Below, one piece after another: positions 23,576 through 32,995 of a stretch of 64,000 nt of DNA. The stretch lies in NCBI GenBank assembly GCA_034670405.1, contig JAXDDX010000042.1, forward strand, positions 3,576,231 through 3,640,230, written 5' to 3'. The notes under the pieces were generated by a model. That model saw nothing but the letters and a program-made list of their open reading frames with translations, was not told the DNA's origin and made no database searches. Position 1 is the first letter of the stretch, and every line of letters begins with the position of its first letter. The position numbers and the translations under genes are program-made. Origin of the DNA: Hoplostethus atlanticus. Lineage: Eukaryota > Chordata > Actinopteri > Trachichthyiformes > Trachichthyidae.

Positions 23576-24049
23576 GCATTCAACAAAACACTCCATCTAC
23601 ATGAAAATGAAAACGGCACTTCGCCGGCTCTATTAAACAGTTAACTTATGAATTACGATATTCACAAACACTTTTATTAACTTTTATATTTCGAATTGAT
23701 ACGAGCTCTATCGAACGCTTACCTCTCAACAGAATGCTCTCAGCAACTGAGGAGGAAGCCCGCACGCTGATGACATCAAAAAGAGCAAAACACAACATCC
23801 TCAAAACAAATGAACAAAACTCCCAAAAATGACTCCAACCCACTTAGAAATAACTTAAATGTTAGAAAACACTTAGAAAAACAACAAAACTAAAATAAGC
23901 AGGGATTTCTGGTGAAATACATCACATATTTTATACATATGCTACACTTACCTAAATTAAAAATACAATTCATACGTTACTTACCTTACCTACTTACCTT
24001 CTCCACGACCACAGAACAGGAACATGCACCTAAATTGATGAGGGGGAAA

Positions 24050-24358
24050 TGTAACGGTTTCACTGGTCGGACCCAAACGCAAACTCAGACTCGGAGGTAG
24101 AATAAACAATGAGGGTTTATTTGAGAAAACCAGGGGGTAGGGTAGGAGCAAATCCGGGGTTTAAGTACTAGTGGTGATGATGGGATGGATGGCAGGTGTG
24201 CGGGGTGGAACAGGTGAACGGGAGACGGTGAAGAGCTGGGGAGGAGCCGGAGTCTGAAGCCACGCCCGCCAATACACACACACACAGACAGACAGAGACA
24301 GACAGGTAGAGACACACAGGGAACACAGGGGGCATGGCTGAGACCGTGACAGGAAAAG
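24050..24358. repeat. possible non-autonomous element
   Basis: A block running from TGTAACGGTTTCACTGG to GAGACCGTGACAGG, with a CA/GACA microsatellite in the middle. The outer ends share a weak inverted match (TAACGGTTTCA versus the reverse of GAGACCGTGACA). It looks like a fish short interspersed repeat, but the family and edges are not established. Confidence 0.3.
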
Positions 24359-24411
24359 AAAAATTTATATTCAAGTATGACAATCCAAAATAGGATGTAT
24401 ACATAATATGG

Positions 24412-24478
24412 TTCAAGTGATATGCCTGATGAAGACACAACTATGTCGAAACGTTGCAACAAGGCTTGAACATCTAAT
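24412..24478 (+). ncRNA. hammerhead-ribozyme-like core motif, probably degenerate
   Basis: The plus strand contains CTGATGA, a possible stem II (GACA..TGTC with a six-base loop) and then GAAAC. Outer arms GTTCAAG and CTTGAAC can pair as stem I. These are the core of a type I hammerhead, known in Penelope-like elements. Against it, no U-H cleavage site precedes the 3' arm of stem I, stem III is unclear, and the motif lies on the strand opposite to the PLE coding strand. Confidence 0.3.
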
Positions 24479-27074
24479 TCGGCCCTGACCATGGTGGGCT
24501 CAGTGGCGTGAGCCAGGTCAGATCCGGGTTGCTTTCAAGAATTTGGCTCCGTAGGCTTTGTTCGCCATGTTCTCGGAAGTGTCTTGGAACGTGCTTGCAA
24601 GATCTGTCCTGACTTGTGTTGTGTTGGATTGCGTATCCATATGCGCTTAGTCGTGTCGCGAGACTGTTTCTGGTCTCGCCCACGTACTGGATGTTACATC
24701 GTGCACATCTTAGCAAGTAAATGCAGTTCTTTGTAGACGTCCGACTTTTCCAGGGCAAGGTATAGGCCCTTTGGTTGGTTCTATTCCTTGCTGTTTGTTG
24801 TGCTGTAGGCGGTCTTGTTTGGGTATTAGGTTTGTCAAGTTTGGCTCTGACCAGATAGTCTCCAAGATTATGGTTCTTCTTGTAGACCGAGATTACTTTG
24901 AATTCCTGGCCAATCTCCTCATTCCCCAGGAAGTTCTCAAAATTGGTTTTGAGGATCTGGTTGGCCCGAACCGTGTAGTGAGAGTAGGTAGTGATCAATG
25001 GAATGATTTGTTTGTCTTTTTCCGTGCTTTGAAGTAGTTTGTCCTGTGGAATGGTGCGTCGTAGCAGCGACCTGGGGTACCCTTGAAGTCGTAGGGCTTT
25101 GAACAATGTGTTGGTCGCTTCGTCTCGATCCTCAACTCGGGAGCAAATTCGACGAAACCTCAAGAGCTGAGATTTGAGTATTCCCCTGAAAGTGTGTCGG
25201 GGTGAAAGCTTTCCCGATGCAAAAGTGCATGCGTGTCTGTTGGTTTGAAGAAAACCCTGGTGTCCAGGGTTCCAGTGGTATTAAAGGTCGGGCCTTTAAA
25301 GGTTGTGGTATCCAGGAAGTCCATGCTGGACTCGTGGATAGTTGCCGTTAGCTTTATTGAGGGGTAATGCTGGTTTAAAGTTGACACAAAGGTGTCAAAC
25401 TCTTCCCTCGAGTGTGTCCATATTCCCCAGATGTCGTCCAAGTAGCGGAGGAATTCGGTAGGTAGTTGTTGGCATTTTGGGAGAACTGACTCCTCTCAAT
25501 CTGCCAGATATATATTAGCATAGGCAGGGGCAAAACATTTACCCATGGTCGTGCCCTTTGTTTGGAGATAGAACTCCCCATTGAAGTCAAAGTCGTTTTT
25601 GGTAAGACTAATTTCTAAGAGTTTAAGGAGTTCCTCATCTGGTCTGGTATCGTCAGGATACTTTGTCAACCATTTTTTGATTGCAGCCAGTCCTGCGGGT
25701 GTCTCGATGTTCGTGTACAGGCTTTCGACGTCCATGGAGAAGAGGAAGCAGGGTTCCCGTAAGGTAAGTGACCTCACTTTAGTTATGAAATCATTTGTGT
25801 CTTTGACATAAGTTTTGTGTTTTGTCGACAGTGGATTCAGGAAGTAGTCTATGAATTCTGCTACCGGATAGCTCTCGCTATCACAGTCCGACACGATTGG
25901 TCGTCCGGCAGGGATTCTTCGGGGTGTTGGCCAGGATTCTGGAGGCTTGTGTATCCTCGGTGGCCTCGGTGGATGTTGTCCGATCAGGTAAGTTTCTTGT
26001 TTTTCTGTTATGTAGTCTTTTTCTCTTAGTGTTAATAAGATGTTTTTGATTTGTCTGGCTGTTTCTTAGTATATTGGTGTGGTTAGTTTTTGATAATATC
26101 ATGGGTTGTCAAGTTGCCTGTTGGCTTGTGGAAGAATTTATGTATCATGTGTCTATTCTGTATCTTTGTGCTGACTCTGCATCCTTAGTGTAGCGTCTAG
26201 GAGCTTTAGGTGTGCGTGTGTGAGGGCGTTCTGTTCGACGTCAACCGACTTAGGGCCCTGTAGGCCAAAGGTTGGGATTCGTATAAACCATACTAGAAGG
26301 CCGGTCCCTCTAGGAGGCACCGGAGAGCCTTTACCCAGAACGTCTTGACACAGCACACATTGTTCAGACCAAACTATTAGAACGACCTTGTAGATGTGTA
26401 GAGGCAACCCCCCTTGTAGAAGTAGCCCCCTTGTTTAGAAACTACTGTGTTAGTGTGTTAGAAGCTACCCCCCTTTCTTTGTTTTCCTTAGCTTCATAAT
26501 CTCTGTTCAGAGGCTTCTCTGACAGAGATCCGCATACCATACCCATGTGTGTGTATCTCTCCTGAGCTCAGTATAGTATAGTATAGTATAGTATTGTATT
26601 GTATTGTATTGTATTCTGTGTTAATAAATGTTGCTCATGTAATTCATGATTGAAAGACTTCTGTCTAGAACTGAATTTATTCAACACTTCTTTTATGTAA
26701 TCCATTCGGTCCATGATGACCGTGACGCTGCCTTTGTCTGCTGGCTTTATTACAATTTGTTTATTGGCTTGTAGTTGTTTGAGTGCATTAATTTCTTCTG
26801 TGGTTAGATTGGGCCTTTCTTGGGGAACCATGAGGTTCTTAATATCCCTGCGGTCCTTGTCCATTAAGCGTATTAGTGGTTGTGGAATTTGCGAATTGGT
26901 TGGTTCCCATAAGGATGGGGGTTGAAAGGGGGGAATCTCATCTTGGTCAGTATTCGGGCTGAAGTATGAGCTAAGTTTAATTTTCCGATGGTAGGTGGTT
27001 AGGTGAACTGCCAACGCCTCTCTCCGTTTCCTTTCTGTGTTCCACACAGGGACGAAGGAGAGGCCCTTTTTCAT
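24474..27074 (-). pseudogene. Penelope-like RT plus GIY-YIG endonuclease ORF (PLE-1 ORF2), broken
   Basis: 27074-26690 encodes KKGLSFVPVWNTERKRREAL and KQIVIKPADKGSVTVIMDR. After the insert, 25894-25496 gives CFLFSMDVESLYTNIE and KGTTMGKCFAPAYANIYLAD; 25441-25160 begins DDIWGIWTH (catalytic DD) and contains MDFLDTT; 25163-24474 holds the linker and the GIY-YIG-like nuclease with NCIYLLRCARCNIQYVGETR and HFREHG. Penelope RTs combine these two domains and are related to telomerase RT. Frames change near 26090, 25500 and 25165. The order and spacing match a complete Neptune-type protein, so this is a recently broken or error-containing copy. Confidence 0.85.
26130..26686. mobile_element. LTR-like insertion in the PLE RT
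   Basis: The block begins TGTGGAAG and ends TTCAACA, the TG..CA pattern of an LTR. It contains a promoter-like repeat of GTATA units (26571-26600), an AATAAA signal near 26623 and no coding region. It separates PLE codons that are contiguous at 60700-60760. A matching target duplication was not found, so a solo LTR is likely but unproven. Confidence 0.4.
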
Positions 27075-30000
27075 TACATTACATTACAGTCATTTAGCAG
27101 ACGCTTTTATCCAAAGCGACTTACAATAAGTGCAATTCAACATAGGTAGGCAAGAAAACTACTAGTCACCAGAAATCGTAAGTGCATTTCCTTCCTAAAC
27201 AAGCAACTAAGAAGCATAAAATAGTGTTAAGGTAAGAGTGCAATAAGTTAGCAACCTACTATATCTTAAACAAATGAGACAAATAAGAGAATCAAATAAA
27301 CAAGAGCTAAGACAAATAAGTGAACCCAAAAAAGCAAGAGCTAAGACAATAAGTGTTCAAATGACCAAGAGCCAATTAACAAGGCTGAACAAAATTTGAG
27401 CAAATTGGCAAGGCTAGGGGTCAGGGTAGTGTTTCCGAGAGTGGTTTTCCCACCAGGGCGAAGATGGGCCCTTTTCATTCATTACATTACAGTATTTCAT
27501 TCACCACGCTTATCCAAGGACAGATAAGGCATTAAACGTTAGATCGGCAAGGACCTCTAGCGACCAGCGTAAGCATCCTCTCGAGAAAGCAGAGCAAGTA
27601 GGTTGGTAAGGGTGTAAGCTTGCACCTACCTGGAGTTTAAAAAATGAGCTGAGTCAAATACAGGGCCGCAATAAGGCCCTAAGCAAGGGTCTTAGAAATA
27701 ATGCAAAGACCGCCTACAAGGAGCCAGATAATTGAGACAAGTAGAAGGCTAAGATGAAGGAGAACATTGGGGTGTTTTAAAAGAGGTGGAGTTTTCAGCC
27801 TCCGCGAGTAGATGGAAACGCCTGTGCCACCATCAGGGGGAGTTGCAGTTCCAGGCGGGGAGGACAAAAAGCCTGGATGATCGGCCTGCAGGGCCTTCTG
27901 AGCGACGGGGCGAACCATCGCTGATGGTAGAGGAGGAATCGGGCAGGGGGTGTATTTGACATGCTGGAGGAAGAACGACAGTTTCCTCACGGGCCACTAG
28001 TCTAGCACCAGTCTTGAGATCTGATCGAGCCCACGGGGCATTATCAAACGGTGGATGGCCAGGTCTGGTGCGGAAGACTTGCGCGGGAGAACAGCAGCTC
28101 AGTTTTCTGAATTAAGCTCCAGGTGGATGCAATCGACAGGCACCACGGAGAGTTGCAGTACAGCGGGAATGCGAGCCATCCACTTGGTGTTGTCAGTAGG
28201 GGGGAAATTTGACAGGGATCTGCAGGGCGGTCATGATGCATGTGCAAAGGTGGTTAGGAAATTCGTGTGAATGGATACAAGCATTACCCAAGGATGCCAG
28301 GTTGAGGGGACAGCCGGGGGGAAACAGCCTTGCGGAAATCGGGTAGTGCAGCCCCTGAGTGTTCTGCCAGACCCGCTCAGCTGTCCACTTGGTAGGGAGC
28401 GGATCCGTTGTCTTTGCATAGCATGGTAGGAAAAGTCGTGGAAGGGATAACAGCATCCAAGGGGTTTTGGAGGGGAAAAGGATCCTGCGAGTTCACCGTG
28501 TGAGCCTGCTGCTGAACAGGTCCAGAGTATCTGGACGGGAGGAGAGAGAGTGCAACTAGGGCGATGAGCACAACCGTCACTGCAGGGGAGGGAGTTCTGG
28601 TGTCCCCCAAAACTGCTGACAGACGGTCCGGGATCCAAGAGGTTTGTTTCTGGGCATGACAAGGACATGAAGGGCTTGAAGGACCCACTTGAACAGACTT
28701 GTTCAAAGGGTAGAAGGGAAACCGGTCTGTAGTCTTGACCTCAGAGGGGTCAAGTGTTGGTTTCTTCAGAAGGGGGGTGACTCTGGCAGTCTTGAAAGCA
28801 GGGGGAAAAAGCATCCAGACACCAGAGACGTGTTGATGAGGTGGGTTCAGGAAGGGAAGGAGTTCGGGTGCAGTAGACTGAAGCAGAGTGGATGGGACCG
28901 GGTCAAGGGAGCATGTGGTGGGGCGGCTAGATGTAACAAGGTGAAGGACCTCGTCTGGGGAGAGGAGGAGAAAAATGGGATAGGGAGGGAGGTGGGAAGG
29001 GAAAAGGTGGAGAGGGTGGTAGAGAGGGGGTGGGTGGAAGGCAGATAGGTGCGGTTGGTGCGCAGGGCACCAGCCGGGGGGTGAGGGAAGGAGGATCGGA
29101 TATCGTTGACCTTCTTGTCAAAGAAGTTGGCGAAGTCGTCAGGGCGGAGGGAGGAGGTGGGAGGAGGGGGTGGGGGTTGGAGGAGGGAAGAGAAAGTTTC
29201 AAAGAGTTTTTTAGGGTTGGAAGCAGAAGTTTGAATTTTAGTGCAGAAGAATGCAGCTTTAGCAGCAGATAGAGAGGAGGAAAAAGTGGAAAGGAGAGAT
29301 TGGAAGGTAAGAAGGTCCTCCGGGAGGTTGCCATTTCTCCATTTGCGCTCAGCCACTCTCAGGCTCCGTCTCTCAGTACGCACTGAGTCCGACAACCAAG
29401 GGGCAGGTGGAGTTTGGCGTGCAGGCCTGGAGGTGAGGGGACAGAGATGGTCCAGAGAAGAGGACAGAGTAGAGAGAAGAAGATCAGTGGCAGTATCAGG
29501 GGATAGGAGAGAAAAAGATTCAGGGGCAGGGAGAGCAGAGAGAACAGAAGAGGAAAGATCAGTGGGAGAGAGCGAGCGGAGATTGCGACGAGAAGAAACC
29601 ATGTGGGTAGGGAGAGGATGTGAGGGGGGAGAGGAGAGAGAGAGAGTGTAGGACATGAAGTAGTGGTCAGAGAGATGAAGAGGAGTGACGGAGAGGTTGG
29701 CAGTAGAACAGTGTCTGGTGAAGATTAGGTCCAGTTGGTTGCCAGCCTTGTGGGTAGGAGGAGATGGGGAGAGGGCTAGGTCGAAGGAGGCGAGGAACGA
29801 AAGAAGAAGGTCAAGCTTCTCAGTCTGGATGTTGAAGTCACCGAGAAGGATGAGTCCAGAGCCATCGTCAGGGAAGTGGGAGACTAGTGTGTCAAGCTCC
29901 TCCAGGAACTCACCAGCAGGGCCTGGTGGGCGGTACACAACCGCGATGGTGAGCTTGACTGGATGAGAAACAGTGACAGCATGAAATTCAAAGGAGGAAG

Positions 30001-30828
30001 GAGAGAATTGTGGCAGAGAAAAAAGAGAGTATTTCCATTTGCTGGAAATTAGCAGGCCAGTACCACCGCCTCGCCTCGCAGCTCTGGGAGTGTGAGAGAA
30101 AGAGTACACATCTGACAGAGCAGCGGGCGTGGCAGTGTTTTCTGGGGTGATCCAAGTCTCAGTTAGAGCAAGAAAGTTGAGGGAGAGCAGGGATGCGTAG
30201 CCTGAGATGAACTCAGCTTTCGGCACAGCCGACTGGCAGTTCCACAGCCCCCCTGCCACCACTTGCTCAACGCGAGTTGAGAGAGTAGGATAGATGAGAT
30301 TAGTGGGGTCGCGGCGTCTGGGTGTGACCCAGCGTCTGTGCGACCACCGGAAAGAGGAGAGGACAGGAATAGGAAGCAAACACATGGTAGATCACAATAC
30401 AATGATACGGTTTATGAAGAGAAGAAGCACCAAATCTTTGAAGAAGTCGGGCTTGAAAAAGTCGCCTGTTGCCTTTGTTCACCAAGCCTTCGTTTGCCTG
30501 ACGCTTGAAAGCTGACGCTTTCAAAGCAGCAGTGGTTTAAGACTGCTTCCACTGATTGCTAATTGTCTGCCAGGAGTGCGGGCCCCTCCCAGACAATTAA
30601 CAAGGCAATTGGCCTAGCTTGGTGAAACTACCTTCAATAGGGGCTATGACACAAAGAGAAACTGACCAACTAGCAGCTAACAATAGACTACTGATTAAAG
30701 CACTACTACTTAAGCAATCAAAGTACAGCTAACAGCAACCTGGTAAGCAAGAAAAATATACTCAAACTATTCTAGATGAGTCAAGTAGTTCAGAATCCCT
30801 CCAGAAGTTAAATACACACTTCAGTAAT
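27072..30828 (-). mobile_element. L2-type LINE with 5' UTR inserted in PLE-1
   Basis: The 3' end on the minus strand is the typical fish L2 terminus: TGTAAGTCGCTTTGGATAAA, AGCGTCTGCTAAATGACTG and a TAATG-repeat tail at 27072-27090. Coding sequence is at 28193-30385 and a non-coding 5' region extends to about 30828, where PLE sequence resumes. A second, corrupted copy of the PLE/L2 3' junction occurs at 27455-27640, and the RT region to about 28800 is unreadable, so the middle of this element is unreliable. Confidence 0.8.
28847..30385 (-). pseudogene. L2 LINE ORF2: endonuclease and start of RT
   Basis: The minus-strand frame contains GLWNCQSAVPKAEFISGYAS, LALTETWITPENTATPAAL, RRGGGTGLLISSKWKY, AVVYRPPGPAGEFLEELD, LILLGDFNIQ and LSDHYFMSYTLSL: an apurinic-type endonuclease with its Glu (TETW), Asp/Asn (GDFN) and SDH motifs. 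Downstream, 28814-28690 gives FKTARVTPLLKKPTLDP, the first RT block. The frame then degrades in low-quality sequence and no ADD motif is readable. The intact protein nicks target DNA and copies element RNA there. Confidence 0.8.
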
Positions 30829-30913
30829 TCACGCTGCGATCTTGTTAACGTGAAGTGCCGGGAGAGGTTGAGTATTCCCCCTTCTTGTGCCTCCCGAGGC
30901 GCTGGCAGTTCCC

Positions 30914-31648
30914 CTACACTAAAAAAGACCTCCAATGGTCCCAGATAGCCTCTGCGGTTTCAGCTGTCCAATGTACCAGGTCGCTCCTTGTCGTAAACAA
31001 TGCCCGATGTACTCTTGGGATTGAGTCCGGGGTTTGTCGGATCAGGGAGTTTAAGTCTTCTATGTTCCTCTGGATTTGGCGAGGTAGTTGGTTAGAGTAC
31101 CGGATTTGCGGGATCCTGATGGTAGCGTTGGGAAAGGTGGACTTCGCCACTGTTAGTAATCTCTTAATTTGTTTTTCTAGTTCCCTAGCGTTATTTCTGT
31201 GTTTATCATTTAAACCGAAAGACAAGATGACCTCCCGGACCCCTGGAGATGTTGGGGTTTTATATTTGATCAGGTGTATAGCATGAAATAGGGTTGCCCC
31301 TGGATAGCTATCGACCTGGATTTCGGCGTGGTAAATTGGGGGTAGACGAGAATTGTTGGAGTCTCCGACAATCAAGATCGGTCTATTGGGGGTCAAGAAC
31401 CACTTTTTGGTTTTGTTTCCAAAATGGTCGTGTCTAGTGTATTGGTTGTCCTCAATCGGGGCCACATTGGATGGTCCTGGTACTTGTGAGTCTGATGGCT
31501 CAGGGGTTTGTATGTTTGGGGTCTGCATGTTGAAGGTTCTTGTCGTGATTGCAATAGGGGCAGTCCTGGATGGTCTCGGTATCTGGGTACCGGATGACTC
31601 AGGGGTCTGTATGTTAGAAGTTGTTATTGTTTCTTCAGACAAGGTCAC
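30914..31648 (-). CDS. SGNH-esterase-like ORF1 of PLE-1 (244 aa as read)
   Basis: After a Pro/Thr/Ser-rich lead, residues 83-244 form a domain with the three main SGNH/GDSL-hydrolase marks: IVGDSNNSRLP (Ser at 97), ILSFGLND (145-148) and SDLVHWT (Asp 223, His 226). SGNH enzymes are esterases or lipases; in retroelements the same fold occurs in ORF1 of CR1-type LINEs and in telomere-associated Athena elements of rotifers. The substrate here is unknown. The copy at 61223-61879 shares about 70 percent of residues and all three marks. The stop at 30914 lies inside the start of the RT ORF, which reads in another frame through LGPLEVFFSVGELPAPRE. Confidence 0.75.
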   Translation of the reverse strand: MTLSEETITTSNIQTPESSGTQIPRPSRTAPIAITTRTFNMQTPNIQTPEPSDSQVPGPSNVAPIEDNQYTRHDHFGNKTKKWFLTPNRPILIVGDSNNSRLPPIYHAEIQVDSYPGATLFHAIHLIKYKTPTSPGVREVILSFGLNDKHRNNARELEKQIKRLLTVAKSTFPNATIRIPQIRYSNQLPRQIQRNIEDLNSLIRQTPDSIPRVHRALFTTRSDLVHWTAETAEAIWDHWRSFLV

Positions 31649-32208
31649 ATTGGATGGTCTAGGTCTCTGTGCATCTGACGGTTCCGGGGTCCGTATGTTG
31701 AGAGTACCTGTAGGTGTGTGTCTTGCGAGTGTTCCCTTTGGTCTGGGGAGCCTTTGAGGTTTAGGGGTTAGGGGTCATTTTCTGTGCATTCAGTCATTGT
31801 GGACCACTCTTCCCCTGCTGCGGACCCCCAGTCGGTCGAGTGTACGACTCTCGTTGGTATGGAGGTAGGGCTGGTTGACCATAATATATCCTTGCCAATT
31901 AGTTTTGGTCTTGTAGGATCTGTCCCAGGAGACGGGGTCTGATCCTGTGTATTTGTTGTCTTCCAAAGTTTTCTTGGTCTTGGTGTGAGGGGAAATCGGA
32001 TTGTGGATAGGTACATTTATATTGTAGTATTCAGTGAAGCCTGGGATGAGATTAGTTTTTCTGGGGTCAATTGTAGTACCAGTCTGTCTGATTCCTGGTC
32101 AAAAGTGTCTATCTGGGGGTACTCTTGGGAATTCAGGGGTAGTGTCAGTGTGATTGTTGGTCCATCCTCATCTCTGGGTCTTTTTGATGGGGTGGTTATT
32201 GGAGGGAA

Positions 32209-32925
32209 TTACTCTTTTGGTATGAGGAATCCCGTCTGGGTTCCTTGATGTGAGGACGCTGTTGGGTCATTGTCCTGATTGTTTTTTGGGGCCTTGGTTT
32301 GAAGTGTTATTGTTACAGTGCTATGACTAGAGGCACTATCGTGGCGTTTTCTTGTTTGGCCCGGGGTGATCATTATAGATCGTTGACTAGAGACGCTGTT
32401 AGGGCGACTTCTTGATTGGTTTAGGGTTATCATAATAGATTGTTGACTTGAGACGCTGTTAGGGCAGCTTCTGGATAGGTCTGGCATGGTTGCTGTATCC
32501 TCTTGATCGTATGTGTAACTTTGGTCTCTCAGTTGGTGTTGATCATTGTTGGTGATAGTTATTGATCTTTGGTTGGACGTGCTTGCATGACGAAAAGGTG
32601 AATGGGAGATTTGGTGGATTTCGTCTGGGTCCTGTGTATAGTCTGTAGGTTGTTGGGGTTCTTTAGCTTGTTTGTTATGGTCATGTTGTTCTTGGGAGAT
32701 TCCTCCGGATGTCTTGTTGTTTGGATTGATCAAATCTCTTTTGTGGGTGAGAATGACCCCTAGGGCGTCCACGTACGTTTGGTGGTGTTTGGGGTTTCTC
32801 TTTGGTTGGTCTATGGTTGATGGAGACTGATCGCTCCCTTGAGAGTTTTGGTTGTATGACTGTAGAATATGTGTAGTTCCTGCTTGGGGTCTCTTGTCGG
32901 GTAGTGGCTTAGCGTTTTTAAACAT
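32209..32925 (-). CDS. PLE-1 upstream low-complexity region with SQRSI-type repeats
   Basis: An open minus-strand frame rich in Gln, Asn, Ser and Thr with no known fold. Residues near the end carry three or more imperfect units of about 20 residues (NSVSSQQSIMITLNQSRSR, NSVSSQRSIMITPGQT, DSASSHSTVTITL). The matching segment of PLE-2 at 62200-62340 keeps the pattern (SRSSQRSIRI, STSSGSTIS) and the following QGTxxGxLxxK block. It is probably the N-terminal part of ORF1, joined to the SGNH domain through the frames at 31768-32016, although frame changes prevent a continuous reading. Confidence 0.5.
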   Translation of the reverse strand: MFKNAKPLPDKRPQAGTTHILQSYNQNSQGSDQSPSTIDQPKRNPKHHQTYVDALGVILTHKRDLINPNNKTSGGISQEQHDHNKQAKEPQQPTDYTQDPDEIHQISHSPFRHASTSNQRSITITNNDQHQLRDQSYTYDQEDTATMPDLSRSCPNSVSSQQSIMITLNQSRSRPNSVSSQRSIMITPGQTRKRHDSASSHSTVTITLQTKAPKNNQDNDPTASSHQGTQTGFLIPKE

Positions 32926-32967
32926 TTGGGGTCTGTGTCTCTGTATTCGGGCGTTTAAGACCCCTTT

Positions 32968-32995
32968 GGTGGGAGGGTTAGGGTTAGGATAAGGG
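32968..32995 (+). repeat. short TTAGGG-type run at the 5' side of PLE-1
   Basis: GGAGGGTTAGGGTTAGGATAAGGGG follows the PLE-1 ORF1 region on the plus strand, about two telomere-type units plus degenerate ones. The orientation is the same as at PLE-2. Confidence 0.6.

Larger units (their letters stand above)
22068..24049. other. repeat-rich intergenic region with a noisy direct duplication
   Basis: 22140-22320 holds tandem GTTCATCTGCTCTCTC units and two GCGAGCCGCTCAGTCTCTC blocks. 22458-22975 and 23053-23575 are two copies of the same sequence (TACCTAAATTAAAAACTAC, GACCTCTGCTTGCTCGATG, GACCAGCGCCACGCTA) that differ mainly by single-base gains and losses. No gene was recognised. Confidence 0.7.
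24474..32930 (-). mobile_element. Neptune-type Penelope-like element, two-ORF, interrupted (PLE-1)
   Basis: Minus-strand order: a low-complexity N-terminal region (32925-32209), an SGNH-esterase-like ORF (31648-30914), then RT and GIY-YIG endonuclease down to 24474. The RT is split by an L2 LINE (27072-30828) and an LTR-like insert (about 26130-26686). Host reading can be followed across both: NLSRHFTLTRSQRELL before and KKGLSFVPVW after the LINE parallel the uninterrupted sequence at 61130-61200. The native length without insertions is about 4.2 kb. Confidence 0.85.

Noticed and set aside
24412-24478. Calling an active hammerhead ribozyme
   Set aside because: No proper cleavage site or stem III and wrong strand relative to the element; kept only as a low-confidence motif.
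32300-32480. Repeated units resembling a small CRISPR-like array
   Set aside because: Units encode the repeated SQRSI segments of PLE ORF1, vary in sequence and have no constant spacers; the genome is vertebrate.
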